A stretch of 64,000 nt of DNA, from assembly GCA_023381515.1 (NCBI GenBank), contig JAMCQI010000053.1, positions 1 through 64,000 of the forward strand, written 5' to 3'. The notes beneath the pieces are model-generated. The model did not search any database. It saw only the letters and a list, made by a program, of their open reading frames with translations, and was not told where the DNA came from. The position numbers and the translations under genes were made by a program. Source of the DNA: Chloroflexota bacterium (GTDB taxonomy: Bacteria > Chloroflexota > Anaerolineae > UBA4142). Shown here piece by piece: positions 26,255 to 35,303 of this stretch (position 1 is the stretch's first letter; each line of letters starts with the position of its first letter).

Positions 26255-26283
26255 ATTCTAAGGTAACTCTGGCCTCTTGTCAA
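26255..26283 (-). promoter_or_regulatory. Sigma-70 promoter for the secreted protein gene
   Basis: On the minus strand, TTGACA (26278-26283), a 17-bp spacer and TAGAAT (26255-26260) form a near-consensus promoter about 80 bp upstream of the ATC start. Confidence 0.65.
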
Positions 26284-26303
26284 TTTTCAATTTCGGATTG
26301 CGC

Positions 26304-26332
26304 TTGCGAGTTGACCATCATCGGGATACAAT
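26304..26332 (+). promoter_or_regulatory. Putative promoter of the CbiMQO operon
   Basis: TTGCGA (26304-26309), a 17-bp spacer and TACAAT (26327-26332) lie 15 bp before the cbiM start codon, which has GGGGGAGAGG in between. No riboswitch fold (for example for cobalamin or nickel) was recognised in the gap. Confidence 0.45.
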
Positions 26333-26347
26333 GGGGGAGAGGTCGAG

Positions 26348-27100
26348 ATGTCCCACCTACACATTCCAGACGGCGTTATCCCGGTCTTTTGGCTCATTCT
26401 CGGTTATCTGATCACCGCAGCCGTGCTCGCGGTCGCGTTGCGGCGGGTGCGCGGAGGCGATGCCGCGAGTCGCTTGCCGCGCCTTGGCGTCGTCGCGGCG
26501 CTCATGCTCGTCGGCATGTCAGTCGAGATCGGCATCATCGGCTATCACATCAATCTGACCGTGCTCGCGGGCATCATGCTCGGTCCCTGGCTGGGTTTCA
26601 TCGCCGCCTTTTTGGTGAATCTCATTTTGGCGCTCTTTGGGCATGGAGGGATCACTGTCGTCGGCATTAACTCGCTCATCGTCGGGAGCGAAACCATCAT
26701 GGGCTGGGGACTGTTTCGCGGTCTAAGAACTCGCCTCGACGCCCGCTGGGCAGCGGCTGCTGCGACGGTCGTGACACTTGCGCTTTCGACAACCCTCATG
26801 ATCGGAATTGTCGCGCTTACACGCACAGAGCCCGCGCTCGCTTTCCACGGCCCCACCGGAAATGGACCCGCGCCCCTGCTCAGCATTGAGCTTTTGAGCT
26901 CGAGCGAAGGCAATCCGATGTCGAGTCTAAATTTGGGCCGTTTCTCCGAGTTGGTGTATCTGCTTGGCGCGATCGGATGGGTTATCGAGGCAGCCTTCAC
27001 CGCCCTGGTGGTTGGCTTTCTGGCGCGGACGCGCCCCGACCTGTTGAGCGGGCCATTAATACGGTCGCGCGGAGGAGCGGTTGGAACTAGCCCAAGTTGA
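26348..27100 (+). CDS. cbiM: Energy-coupling factor transporter substrate component CbiM-like (Co/Ni)
   Basis: Membrane protein of 250 residues. The N-terminal metal-binding signature MSHLHIPDGV carries the His-x-Pro-Asp-Gly motif of CbiM/NikM, whose first histidine ligands bind Co2+ or Ni2+. GHGGITVVGINSLIVGS near residue 98 matches the conserved GHGG-T-GxN motif. Six or seven spans are visible. The position right before the T and A components of the same transporter confirms the call. No cbiN is seen. Whether the metal is cobalt or nickel cannot be decided here. Confidence 0.88.
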   Translation: MSHLHIPDGVIPVFWLILGYLITAAVLAVALRRVRGGDAASRLPRLGVVAALMLVGMSVEIGIIGYHINLTVLAGIMLGPWLGFIAAFLVNLILALFGHGGITVVGINSLIVGSETIMGWGLFRGLRTRLDARWAAAAATVVTLALSTTLMIGIVALTRTEPALAFHGPTGNGPAPLLSIELLSSSEGNPMSSLNLGRFSELVYLLGAIGWVIEAAFTALVVGFLARTRPDLLSGPLIRSRGGAVGTSPS

Positions 27101-27785
27101 TCAATGGGCTGTGGGCGGTTCGAGCGCCTGGCACCGGGCGTCCGCACTTGGGAAACTCGCGGCCACCGTCCTATTGATTGCCGCCGTGGTCTCTGCCAAC
27201 GAGTGGCGCGTTCTCCTGCTCGTCTATGCCGCGCTCCTTTTCGCGATCTGGACGGCGCGACTGCCTGTCTTTAAGATCGCGCTCGTCGGCGCATATCCCG
27301 CCCTCTTCACGCTCCTTTTTGCGGTCAGCCAAACAGGAGGGTGGAACGTGGTCATCCTCATCCTGGCGCGCGCACTGACCGCTGCCCTTGCGATGCTCTT
27401 GCTGATTACGACCACGCCTTACGTGGATATTTTTGCCGCCCTCGGACGCATTCTTCCTTCTCTGCTTGCCGACGGCCTCTTCCTGACCTATCGCTCTTTC
27501 TTCATCCTGCTCGAAACCTTTGCCCAACTGGTCATCGGGCTGCGCTTGCGGGGCGCCTACTCGCGGTGGAAATTGCGGGGTTTTTCGCAAATGGCCGAGG
27601 TTGTCGGGATGACATTCTTGCGGGCGCTGGACCTGGCAGAGCATTCGCAAGCCGTTTTGCATCTGCGCGGTTACGCCGGACATATTCCTGCAAGCCAACG
27701 GTGGCGGCGGATGAATATCAACGACGCGCTCCCGCTCAGCCTGGGGGCCTTGGCCCTCGCGCTCGCGCTCGGCATCCGAGCCTGA
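27081..27785 (+). CDS. cbiQ: Energy-coupling factor transporter T component (CbiQ-like)
   Basis: Transmembrane coupling protein of 234 residues for the CbiMQO importer. Motifs: WHRASALGKLAATVLLIAAV at the start (DPRxK-type region) and a later Arg-rich coupling helix (IGLRLRGAYSRWKLRGFSQM near residue 150, and RALDLAEHSQAVLHLRGYAG), with the ARG signature that contacts the ATPase. It starts at TTG 27081 inside the end of cbiM with GGAGGAG upstream, so translation is probably coupled. Confidence 0.85.
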   Translation: MELAQVDQWAVGGSSAWHRASALGKLAATVLLIAAVVSANEWRVLLLVYAALLFAIWTARLPVFKIALVGAYPALFTLLFAVSQTGGWNVVILILARALTAALAMLLLITTTPYVDIFAALGRILPSLLADGLFLTYRSFFILLETFAQLVIGLRLRGAYSRWKLRGFSQMAEVVGMTFLRALDLAEHSQAVLHLRGYAGHIPASQRWRRMNINDALPLSLGALALALALGIRA

Positions 27786-27808
27786 GCTGTCAAGAATGGA
27801 GTCGACGA

Positions 27809-28678
27809 ATGGTTTCACTTCAATTGCCGCGCGCGACGAGCATCATACCCCGCGAAATCGTGCGGGTCCACTGTCTCAAACACATCTACCAAGACAAGAC
27901 CGAAGTGAACCTATGTGGGATGGATATGGTCGTCCACGAGGGAGAGCGAGTCGCCATTCTCGGCGCCAATGGCTCGGGCAAGACGACCCTCCTCTTCCAT
28001 CTGGTCGGTCTGCTCCGGCCGCTCGATGGGGACGTGCACGTGTTCGGAGTCGAGCCGTCGCGCCAGTTTGCCCAGATTCGTGAGCGTGTCGGGGTGGTCC
28101 TGCAGGATGTGGACGCACAGATCGTCGGTCCAACCGTGTACGACGACATTGCTTTTTCGCCGCGGAGCTACGGCTTTTCTGAGCCGGAGGTAGAGCGCAT
28201 GGTGAACGAGATGTTGCAGGAGTTGCATCTCGAAGCGCTCAAGGAGAAGGTGCCCCACTATCTAAGTGGGGGCGAACGCAAGAAAGTGGCCTTGGCGGGG
28301 GCTCTCGTCTTTTATCCACAGTTGGTCGTGTTGGATGAACCGTTTACGGGTCTCGATCCAAGGTCGCGCACCGAACTGATCGAAATCCTCAATCATTTTA
28401 ACCACGTGCACCATGTCGCGCTTGTCGTTTCAACTCATGACGTGGACCTTGTCCCGCGCGTCGCCGACCGGGTTTATATCGTCTCGCCCAAGCACGGAAT
28501 CATTGCGGAAGGCGCACCGGCGGACATATTCTTGAGGAAAGAGCTTTTCGACGAGGCACGCATCGAGCCACCGCTCCTCGCCCAGCTTTTGACCCGACTG
28601 GGCGCCACGAGCGAGGATGGGACCGAACTGCCGCTTGACGTCGAGGAGGCTGCACGCTGGATACAAGAACGGCATTAG
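27809..28678 (+). CDS. cbiO: Energy-coupling factor transporter ATPase (CbiO-like)
   Basis: ABC ATPase of 289 residues. Walker A GANGSGKTTL is near residue 55. The Q-loop region is VGVVLQDVDAQIVGPTVYDD, the signature YLSGGERKKVALAGALVF near residue 152, and Walker B LVVLDEPFTGLDPRSR. ECF-type features (IVGPTVYDDIAFSPRSYGFS) point to CbiO rather than a general ABC protein. Start ATG 27809 has GGAG about eight bases upstream; a longer in-frame extension overlaps cbiQ and is rejected. It is the third gene of the metal importer. Confidence 0.92.
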   Translation: MVSLQLPRATSIIPREIVRVHCLKHIYQDKTEVNLCGMDMVVHEGERVAILGANGSGKTTLLFHLVGLLRPLDGDVHVFGVEPSRQFAQIRERVGVVLQDVDAQIVGPTVYDDIAFSPRSYGFSEPEVERMVNEMLQELHLEALKEKVPHYLSGGERKKVALAGALVFYPQLVVLDEPFTGLDPRSRTELIEILNHFNHVHHVALVVSTHDVDLVPRVADRVYIVSPKHGIIAEGAPADIFLRKELFDEARIEPPLLAQLLTRLGATSEDGTELPLDVEEAARWIQERH

Positions 28679-28714
28679 AAGGTCATTGTACGCTCCTTGA
28701 GAGGAGGCCAAGGA

Positions 28715-30364
28715 ATGTCCACTCCACGTACTGTCCGCGCTCCCCACGGCACGCAGATCTCGTGTAAAAGTTGGCTGCAAGAGGCCGCCCTCCGCATGCT
28801 TATGAACAATCTTGATCCGGAGGTCGCCGAAAAGCCGGAAGAGCTTATCATCTACGGCGGCCGAGGCAAGGCGGCCCGCAACTGGGAGGCCTTTGATGCG
28901 ATTGTAGCCTCCCTGCGCCGTCTGGAGAATGACGAGACGCTCCTCATCCAGTCTGGAAAGCCGGTCGGGATATTCAAGACGCATCCGGATGCGCCGCGCG
29001 TCCTTCTTGCCAACTCGAACATCGTCCCTGCCTGGGCCACTCAGGACAACTTTGACAAGTGGGAACGGCAAGGGCTCATCATGTTTGGGCAAATGACCGC
29101 TGGAAGCTGGATTTACATCGGAACGCAAGGTATTCTCCAGGGGACATATGAGACGCTCGGGAGTCTCGCCCAACAAAAAGGATGGGGTTCGCTGAAGGGC
29201 AGATTCGTCCTTTCGGCGGGCCTCGGCGGGATGGGCGGCGCGCAGCCCCTCGCGGTGACCATGAATCAGGGCGTTGCCCTCATCGTCGAGGTAGACCGGC
29301 AGCGGGCAAAGCGGCGGCTGGAGACCCGCTATTTGGACGAACTGACCGATAATCTCGAGGACGCTATGACGCGTGTCGAGGACGCCTTGAGGAAAGGCGA
29401 GCCCAAATCGATCGGGCTGATTGGGAACGCGGCGGATGTTTACCCGGAACTCGTCGTGCGCGGAGTCATCCCCGATGTCGTGACCGACCAGACCCCGGCC
29501 CACGACCCCTTGATGTACGTCCCGAACGGGATGAACGTGGACGAGGCCGCGGAATTGCGCCAGCGCGACCCGGTAGGCTATCAGGCGCGTTCAATGCAGG
29601 CGATGGCGCGTCATGTCGAAGCAATGCTCACGTTTCAGAGGAAAGGCTCTGTCGTATTTGACTATGGCAACAATTTGCGGCAGCGGGCGTTCGACGCAGG
29701 GGTCAAGAACGCCTTTGATTACCCGGGGTTTGTTCCGGCCTATATCCGGCCGCTTTTCTGCGAAGGCAAAGGCCCCTTTCGTTGGGTGGCACTCTCTGGC
29801 GATCCAAAAGACCTGTATCGCACGGACGAAGCCATCCTCGAGCTGTTTCCTGAGAACGAACCTCTGGCTCGCTGGATTCGCATGGCGCAAAAGCAGGTCG
29901 CGTTCCAGGGGCTGCCCGCCCGGATTTGCTGGCTGGGATACGGCGAACGTGCCCGCGCTGGGCTCAAGTTCAACGAGCTGGTCGCCGCTGGCGAGATATC
30001 GGCGCCGATCGTGATTGGCCGCGATCACCTCGATGCCGGCTCGGTCGCGTCGCCCAGGCGAGAGACGGAAGGCATGCGGGATGGATCAGATGCGATTGCC
30101 GATTGGCCTCTCTTGAACGCGCTGGTCAACGCCGTGAACGGAGCCACCTGGGTTTCTATTCACCATGGCGGCGGGGTAGGGATTGGATATTCGATCCATG
30201 CCGGCCAAGTCATTGTCGCGGATGGCACTCCGGAAGCGGCGAAACGTCTCGAACGCGTTCTCACGAGCGATCCGGGCACGGGTGTCATGCGGCATGTCGA
30301 TGCCGGCTATCCTGAAGCGATCGAATTCGCCAAGAAGCATGAGATAAAAATTCCAATGATATGA
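28715..30364 (+). CDS. hutU: Urocanate hydratase
   Basis: Histidine-degradation enzyme of 549 residues that converts urocanate to 4-imidazolone-5-propionate with NAD as an electrophile. Conserved blocks: [57 protein letters not shown] (the NAD-binding GxGGMGGAQ), [15 protein letters not shown] (region of the essential cysteine) and [17 protein letters not shown]. Start ATG 28715 was chosen for GGAGG at 28702-28706. No other hut gene is near. It sits 36 bp after cbiO. Confidence 0.96.
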   Translation: MSTPRTVRAPHGTQISCKSWLQEAALRMLMNNLDPEVAEKPEELIIYGGRGKAARNWEAFDAIVASLRRLENDETLLIQSGKPVGIFKTHPDAPRVLLANSNIVPAWATQDNFDKWERQGLIMFGQMTAGSWIYIGTQGILQGTYETLGSLAQQKGWGSLKGRFVLSAGLGGMGGAQPLAVTMNQGVALIVEVDRQRAKRRLETRYLDELTDNLEDAMTRVEDALRKGEPKSIGLIGNAADVYPELVVRGVIPDVVTDQTPAHDPLMYVPNGMNVDEAAELRQRDPVGYQARSMQAMARHVEAMLTFQRKGSVVFDYGNNLRQRAFDAGVKNAFDYPGFVPAYIRPLFCEGKGPFRWVALSGDPKDLYRTDEAILELFPENEPLARWIRMAQKQVAFQGLPARICWLGYGERARAGLKFNELVAAGEISAPIVIGRDHLDAGSVASPRRETEGMRDGSDAIADWPLLNALVNAVNGATWVSIHHGGGVGIGYSIHAGQVIVADGTPEAAKRLERVLTSDPGTGVMRHVDAGYPEAIEFAKKHEIKIPMI

Positions 30365-30659
30365 GCGCTGGCCGTGCGCGCGGGTCCGGGGAGAACCTAT
30401 GGAGAATGTGGATAACGTCATGAGCCGGGAGTGTGGCAGCGTGATTCACCAAGAGATTGATGGAGAAACCGAGCGATGGACCTTGCCGCTTGCATAGCGC
30501 GAGCACATCTGCTTGCACCAGGTGTGCTCACTCCTTCTTCTACCACCCCACTTGCCAAAGTCCCTCTTATTCCATAAAATGCACCCGAGGAGGTGAGCCG
30601 AAAACATCGGCGCCGGCTTATCTGTCTTGCTCCTCACATCGTCGATAGGGGATATTCAC
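30365..30659 (+). other. Intergenic region between hutU and the crotonase gene
   Basis: No credible gene. A 7-bp hairpin GAGCACA (30501-30507) / TGTGCTC (30523-30529) followed by ACTCCTTCTTCT could be a weak terminator of the hutU unit. GAGGAGGTG at 30588 sits ahead of no good start. Nothing else is seen. Confidence 0.4.
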
Positions 30660-31427
30660 ATGACACAATTGGAAACAATGAACTGGGAAAAAGAGGGCAA
30701 AGTCGCACGCGTCGTACTGAACCGCCCGCAGCTACTCAACGCCGTGAGCAACCAGGCCACAATCGATTTGAATACCGTCGCCGATGCGATTGCCAAGGAG
30801 GATGCCGTCCGTGTGGTTGTCATCACCGGCACCGGACGGTCCTTTAGCACCGGGATCGATCTCAAGCAGCTGTCAACTGACCAAATCGAGATGGTCTACC
30901 ACCACCGCTTTGAGCGTGCATTGCGCATCTTTGAAACGATGGAAAAGATCGTCATCGTCGGTATCCAAGAATACTGCCTGGGCGGCGGGTTGCAGCTCGC
31001 GCTCGCGTGTGATATTCGCGTCGCAGCCGACAATGCCATTCTGGGGCTTCCCGCCGTCAAAGAGGGCCTAATTCCCGGCCTTGGGACTTTTCGCCTCTCC
31101 CACTATGTCGGCCTCGGTCGCGCCAAGCACCTGGTCTTGTCAGGTGAAAACGTGAACGCCCAAGAGGCCTATGCCATGGGCCTCGTTGATTATTGCGTTC
31201 CCCTGCCGGAATTTGAAACACGCCTTGAGCAAGTCGTCCAGCAATATGTGCGCGTCTGCTCTGTGGCGACCGTCAAGTCCAAGACGCTGGTCAACCAGAG
31301 TTTTGAAATGGGGTATGATGGATTCTTGAACAAGTACTTTGAGCTGCAAGAGATGGCCCAGACTTCGGGAGACCATTTGGAAGCACGGCGGGCGTACCGC
31401 GAAAAACGCGAGCCGGAGTTCAAGTGA
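30660..31427 (+). CDS. Enoyl-CoA hydratase/isomerase family protein
   Basis: Crotonase of 255 residues. First oxyanion loop GTGRSFSTGIDLKQLS near residue 60, second EYCLGGGLQLALACDIRVAA near residue 105, and catalytic strip LPAVKEGLIPGLGTFRLSHY. The glutamate of the strip fits a hydratase, but the exact acyl-CoA is unknown. Start ATG 30660 follows AGGGGA; a longer TTG start at 30627 lacks a good site. Its stop is separated from the E1-alpha start by a single base, so this enzyme is in one operon with the 2-oxoacid dehydrogenase genes. Confidence 0.88.
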   Translation: MTQLETMNWEKEGKVARVVLNRPQLLNAVSNQATIDLNTVADAIAKEDAVRVVVITGTGRSFSTGIDLKQLSTDQIEMVYHHRFERALRIFETMEKIVIVGIQEYCLGGGLQLALACDIRVAADNAILGLPAVKEGLIPGLGTFRLSHYVGLGRAKHLVLSGENVNAQEAYAMGLVDYCVPLPEFETRLEQVVQQYVRVCSVATVKSKTLVNQSFEMGYDGFLNKYFELQEMAQTSGDHLEARRAYREKREPEFK

Positions 31428-31428
31428 C

Positions 31429-32394
31429 ATGGGCCAACCCGATCCTCTCGAAATCTATCGCGTCATGCTTCTCACCCGAATGGCAGATGAACGGCTCTGG
31501 CAGCTCAACCGCCAGGGCAGGGCGCATTTTGCCGTCCCTTGCGCGGGCCATGAGGGCGCGGCGGCAGGGTATGCCTTCGCCCTTGATCCGTCTCGTGATT
31601 ATCTCGTGCCGCATTATCGGGACATGGCCGCCTTGTACAGATTCGGCGTAACCACGCGTGATATCTTTTGCCATCTTTTCGCCCGAGCCAATGACCCGAT
31701 GAGCGGCGGCCGTCAGATGTACGCACACTGGGGGGATGCAAGGCGGCGTATCCTCTCGCTCTCGAGCCCGCAACCCAATCATGTGACACACGCAGTCGGG
31801 ATCGCGCTCGCCTGCAAGATACGGCATGAGAATGCGGTCACCTGGACCGGGTTTGGGGATGGGAGTTCGAGCAAGGGCGACGTCCACGAATCGATGAACT
31901 TTGCCGCGGTCCACAAATTGCCAGTGGTCTTTTGCTGTGAGAACAACGGCTATGCCATCTCTGTCCCTGTAGAAAAGCAGATGGCTATCAAAAATGTGGC
32001 GGACCGAGCCGCAGGCTATGGGATGCCAGGCATGGTTGTCGATGGGAGTGATCCTCTCGCGGTTTACGAGGCGGCGCGGACGGCTGTAGAGTGTGCGCGA
32101 AGCGGCGGCGGGCCCTCGCTTGTGGAAATCAAGGTCTACCGGTATTTGCCGCACACGAGCAATGACGACGATCGCAGGTATCGCACCCGGGAAGAGGTGG
32201 AGCAAGCACGCTTGAGGGATCCCGTCGACCTTTTCCGCCGGGACCTTTACGAGAAGGGCCTCTGGGATGATGTGCGAGAGGCAAGTCTGCGCGAGGAGAT
32301 CAAGTTGGAGCTGGAAGACGCCCTCGGGTACGCCGAGAACAGCCCTTCTCCTAGCGCAGCCGAAGCGTTCACACACATTTATGCGGACCGGTAA
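31429..32394 (+). CDS. pdhA: Thiamine-diphosphate-dependent 2-oxoacid dehydrogenase E1, alpha subunit
   Basis: E1-alpha of 321 residues. The ThDP motif GDGSSSKGDVHESMNFAAVH runs to a closing ENN (CCENNGYAISV) near residues 140-170. Other features are PHYRDMAALYRFGV and the phosphorylation-loop-like region YLPHTSNDDDRRYRTREEVE. The family covers pyruvate, branched-chain 2-oxoacid and acetoin dehydrogenases; sequence alone does not decide. The neighbouring crotonase hints at branched-chain or acyl-CoA catabolism. It is followed by E1-beta after 4 bp. No E2 or E3 gene is in the window. Confidence 0.9.
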   Translation: MGQPDPLEIYRVMLLTRMADERLWQLNRQGRAHFAVPCAGHEGAAAGYAFALDPSRDYLVPHYRDMAALYRFGVTTRDIFCHLFARANDPMSGGRQMYAHWGDARRRILSLSSPQPNHVTHAVGIALACKIRHENAVTWTGFGDGSSSKGDVHESMNFAAVHKLPVVFCCENNGYAISVPVEKQMAIKNVADRAAGYGMPGMVVDGSDPLAVYEAARTAVECARSGGGPSLVEIKVYRYLPHTSNDDDRRYRTREEVEQARLRDPVDLFRRDLYEKGLWDDVREASLREEIKLELEDALGYAENSPSPSAAEAFTHIYADR

Positions 32395-32398
32395 CGAG

Positions 32399-33382
32399 AT
32401 GACGACAAAAACGATCGTCCAAGCCGTACATGATACACTTGACGCCGAGATGGCCCGCGATGAGCGGGTGATTTTGATGGGCGAAGATGTGGGCAAGGCC
32501 GGCGGTGTGTTTCTCGCCACGGAAGGATTGCAGGCCCGTTTCGGTCCGCAGAGAGTGATCGATGCACCGCTCTCCGAACTAGGAATCGTGGGCATCGCCA
32601 TTGGAGCCGCTGCGGCGGGCCTGCACCCGATTGCCGAGATTCAGTTCGCAGACTTTATTTTTCCGGCATTTGATCAGATCGTGAACGAAGCCGCGAAAAT
32701 GCGGTACCGCTCCAACAACACATGGACTTGCCCGATGGTGATACGAACGCCTTATGGCGGCGGAATTCACGGAGGGTTGTACCACTCGCAGAGCGTTGAG
32801 GCCTTTTTCTGCCACGTTCCCGGGCTGCAAGTCGTCGCGCCGGCAACCCCATATGACGCCAAGGGGCTGCTGTCCGCGGCCATCCGTGCCGCGGATCCCA
32901 TCTTGTTTCTGGAGCACAAGAAGATCTATCGCTCTGTCAAAGGCCCTGTGCCGGACGAAGACTATGTCATTCCGATTGGCTGTGCAGAGGTCAAGCGACC
33001 GGGCTCGGACCTGACTGCAATTTCCTACGGCGCAATGCTTCACGAGACTATGACGGCGGCCGAGCGCCTGGCAGGTGAGGGTATCGACGTGGAAGTCGTG
33101 GATCTGCGAACCCTTTCGCCTTTGGACCGAGAGACCATCCTCGCGTCCGTGCACAAGACGGCGAAGGTGTGCATCATCCATGAAGATACACGGACAATGG
33201 GACTGGGCGCAGAGATAGCCGCGCTCATTACTGAGGAGGCCTTTCTCGACCTCGATGCTCCCGTACGGCGCGTGACCGGCCCGGACCTCCCGGGAATCCC
33301 GTTTTATGAAGCTGGAGAGAACGCGTTCCTGCCAAACGCGGACAAGATCGCAATAGCTCTACGAGAATTGGCCGCGTACTGA
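32399..33382 (+). CDS. pdhB: Thiamine-diphosphate-dependent 2-oxoacid dehydrogenase E1, beta subunit
   Basis: E1-beta of 327 residues, partner of the preceding gene. Conserved blocks: VILMGEDVGKAGGVFLATEG near residue 25, APLSELGIVGIAIGAAAAG near residue 60, IRTPYGGGIHGGLYHSQSVE near residue 117, and the C-terminal swivel domain (VEVVDLRTLSPLDRETI, with CIIHEDTRTMGLGAEIAALI). Together they form the heterotetrameric decarboxylase. Without a local E2 the complex must use a lipoyl protein encoded elsewhere. A terminator follows 140 bp later. Confidence 0.92.
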   Translation: MTTKTIVQAVHDTLDAEMARDERVILMGEDVGKAGGVFLATEGLQARFGPQRVIDAPLSELGIVGIAIGAAAAGLHPIAEIQFADFIFPAFDQIVNEAAKMRYRSNNTWTCPMVIRTPYGGGIHGGLYHSQSVEAFFCHVPGLQVVAPATPYDAKGLLSAAIRAADPILFLEHKKIYRSVKGPVPDEDYVIPIGCAEVKRPGSDLTAISYGAMLHETMTAAERLAGEGIDVEVVDLRTLSPLDRETILASVHKTAKVCIIHEDTRTMGLGAEIAALITEEAFLDLDAPVRRVTGPDLPGIPFYEAGENAFLPNADKIAIALRELAAY

Positions 33383-33524
33383 GAGACTGGGCTTCCGGGG
33401 CCGGGCCTGCTAAAAGGTGACGTAAGACCCCATGGACCCGGCTTCCTGTTTGTGACGGTGTACGTCATGCATTTGAAAGTCTCGACTCGGTTTATGGACG
33501 ACACGCTCTCCGATCGTTGTATGG

Positions 33525-33557
33525 GGCAGACAGGAGAATCAGTCTGCCTTTTTCTTT
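33525..33557 (+). terminator. Intrinsic terminator ahead of the glycolate oxidase operon
   Basis: GGCAGAC (33525-33531) and GTCTGCC (33542-33548) form a 7-bp stem with a 10-nt loop, followed by TTTTTCTTTT. It most likely ends the E1 operon. It also lies only 60 bp before glcD, so an attenuator role cannot be excluded. The stretch 33383-33524 shows no gene. Confidence 0.75.
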
Positions 33558-33617
33558 TCTCATTTGGAATTACCGCCTCCTGAAGGCCAAGTCACGCAAA
33601 AGGTGTCTTTGTGACCT

Positions 33618-35096
33618 ATGGACAAACCGCATCTCATTCGCGAGTTTGAAGCGCTACTCGGCCCGCGCTCGGTCCTGCATACAGACCAAGACCTTGCGCT
33701 CTACGAATACGACGGCTCAATCGAGCGCGGGCGACCGGACCTCGTCGTCTTTCCGAGGACCGCCGCACATATCAGCGCGATTGTAAAAATCGCGAATCGG
33801 GAGCGGGTTCCCTTCCAGGCACGCGGCGCAGGAACCGGGCTGAGCGGCGGCACCGTCGCGGACCAGGGCGGCATCACAATTGCGTTGAGCCGCATGCGCA
33901 AGATTGAAATCGATGCCCCCAATTTGCGCGCAGTTGTCGAGCCCGGCGTTGTGAACTATGACATCTCCGTCGCGGCTGCTCCTTACGGCCTCTATTACGT
34001 CCCCGACCCATCCTCCCAAAAGGCTTGCACGATTGGGGGGAACGTCGCCGAGAACGCCGGCGGTCCCCACTGTCTCGCCTACGGCGTCACGACAAACCAT
34101 GTACTGGGGCTAGAAGTCGTCCTTCCGGACGGCGAGATTATAGAGACGGGAGGCGGGGCACTCGACGCTCCCGGTTATGACCTGACCGGCCTCATCGTGG
34201 GCTCCGAGGGCACGCTTGGTGTCGTGACCCGGATCATCGTGCGCCTGGCACCCCTCTCAGAGTCAGTGCGCACGCTTCTCGCCGTCTTCCCCAACGTAGG
34301 TGCCGCCTCCAACGCCGTTTCCGCGGTCATCGCTTCAGGCCATATTCCTGCGGCAATGGAGATGATGGACAATACTGCCATCATTGCGGTCGAGGCGGCC
34401 AAGCACGCGGGCTATCCGGTCGACGCAGGGGCGGTCTTGCTCATCGACGTCGAAGGTGTGCGTGAGGGATTGGAGGAACAGGTTGCGCAGATTTCGGAGG
34501 TTTGTCGCGCCCAAGGCGCGACGGAAATCCGCATCCCGGAGTCCGAGCAGGAGCGGGAAAAACTATGGTCCGGGCGCAAGGGGGCTTTCGGCGCGATGGG
34601 TCGTCTCGCTCCCAGCTACTATGTTCAAGACGGCGTCGTCCCGCGGACACAGGTGCCAGCACTCTTGAGCAAGATCGAAGAGATCTCCGCCAAGTATGGC
34701 GTGCGCATCGCAAACGTTTTTCACGCCGGCGACGGGAATCTTCACCCGTTGATCCTGTTCGACGAACGGGATGAGGCGCTCACCGAACGCGTCATTGCGG
34801 CGGGGAATGAGATCATCAAGGAATGCATCCGCGTGGGGGGATCCATCACGGGCGAACACGGGGTGGGGATTGAAAAACGCGATCTGATGCCACTCCTCTT
34901 TAGCGCAACCGATTTGGAGGTCATGGGGCGCATCAAAGCTGTCTTTAATCCAGACGACCGGCTAAACCCTTGCAAAGTATTCCCGGCAAGCAAAATGTGC
35001 ATTGAAATTTCGAGCAAGCGACGTGCGGCAATGAAAAAGCCGCTCAGGTTGGGCAGCGCCGAGCTAGAGCGATTGGCAGGGCTTCCGATTCCATAG
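33618..35096 (+). CDS. glcD: Glycolate oxidase subunit GlcD (FAD-linked oxidase)
   Basis: FAD-binding subunit of 492 residues that oxidises glycolate (or D-lactate) to the 2-oxoacid. PCMH-type FAD domain: VPFQARGAGTGLSGGTVADQ near residue 62, CTIGGNVAENAGGPHCLAYG near residue 130, and LTGLIVGSEGTLGVVTRIIV. C-terminal cap domain: NVFHAGDGNLHPLILFDERD (metal and substrate histidines) and GGSITGEHGVGIEKRDLM. Length is normal. It heads an operon with a RidA gene, glcE and glcF, the three-subunit layout of bacterial glycolate oxidase. Confidence 0.93.
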   Translation: MDKPHLIREFEALLGPRSVLHTDQDLALYEYDGSIERGRPDLVVFPRTAAHISAIVKIANRERVPFQARGAGTGLSGGTVADQGGITIALSRMRKIEIDAPNLRAVVEPGVVNYDISVAAAPYGLYYVPDPSSQKACTIGGNVAENAGGPHCLAYGVTTNHVLGLEVVLPDGEIIETGGGALDAPGYDLTGLIVGSEGTLGVVTRIIVRLAPLSESVRTLLAVFPNVGAASNAVSAVIASGHIPAAMEMMDNTAIIAVEAAKHAGYPVDAGAVLLIDVEGVREGLEEQVAQISEVCRAQGATEIRIPESEQEREKLWSGRKGAFGAMGRLAPSYYVQDGVVPRTQVPALLSKIEEISAKYGVRIANVFHAGDGNLHPLILFDERDEALTERVIAAGNEIIKECIRVGGSITGEHGVGIEKRDLMPLLFSATDLEVMGRIKAVFNPDDRLNPCKVFPASKMCIEISSKRRAAMKKPLRLGSAELERLAGLPIP

Positions 35097-35303
35097 TTGT
35101 GACAGCGCAACGCAAATCGGCGCTTTTGGCTCTGGCGGGCAGCAACACTTGCAGGTCTGGTCACCCATGCTTAGAACGACAATTTGGATGAGTCGGACCT
35201 AATCGATCCCTCAAGCTCGTCGCCGGAGAAAACAGGACATTCGGCAAAGCGCAAGCCAAGTCGAAAAAGAAGAAGGGCAGAAGCGGAAGAGAGAGATGCA
35301 GAT

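Noticed and set aside
28430..29503. Minus-strand frame of 357 codons over cbiO and hutU
   Set aside because: Spans two recognised genes on the other strand; shadow frame.
31420..32601. Minus-strand frame of 393 codons over E1-alpha/E1-beta
   Set aside because: It overlaps clear ThDP-enzyme genes and shows no domain motif.
33383..33617. Cytochrome-type leader RNA before glcD
   Set aside because: AAGGTGACGTAAG occurs near 33416, but it is not followed by GCC and a terminator in the right order; the hairpin at 33525 is read as an ordinary terminator.
35184..35303. N-terminal Lys/Arg-rich extension of the RidA protein
   Set aside because: Not part of the RidA fold, no good ribosome site, and ATG 35304 fits the family start.
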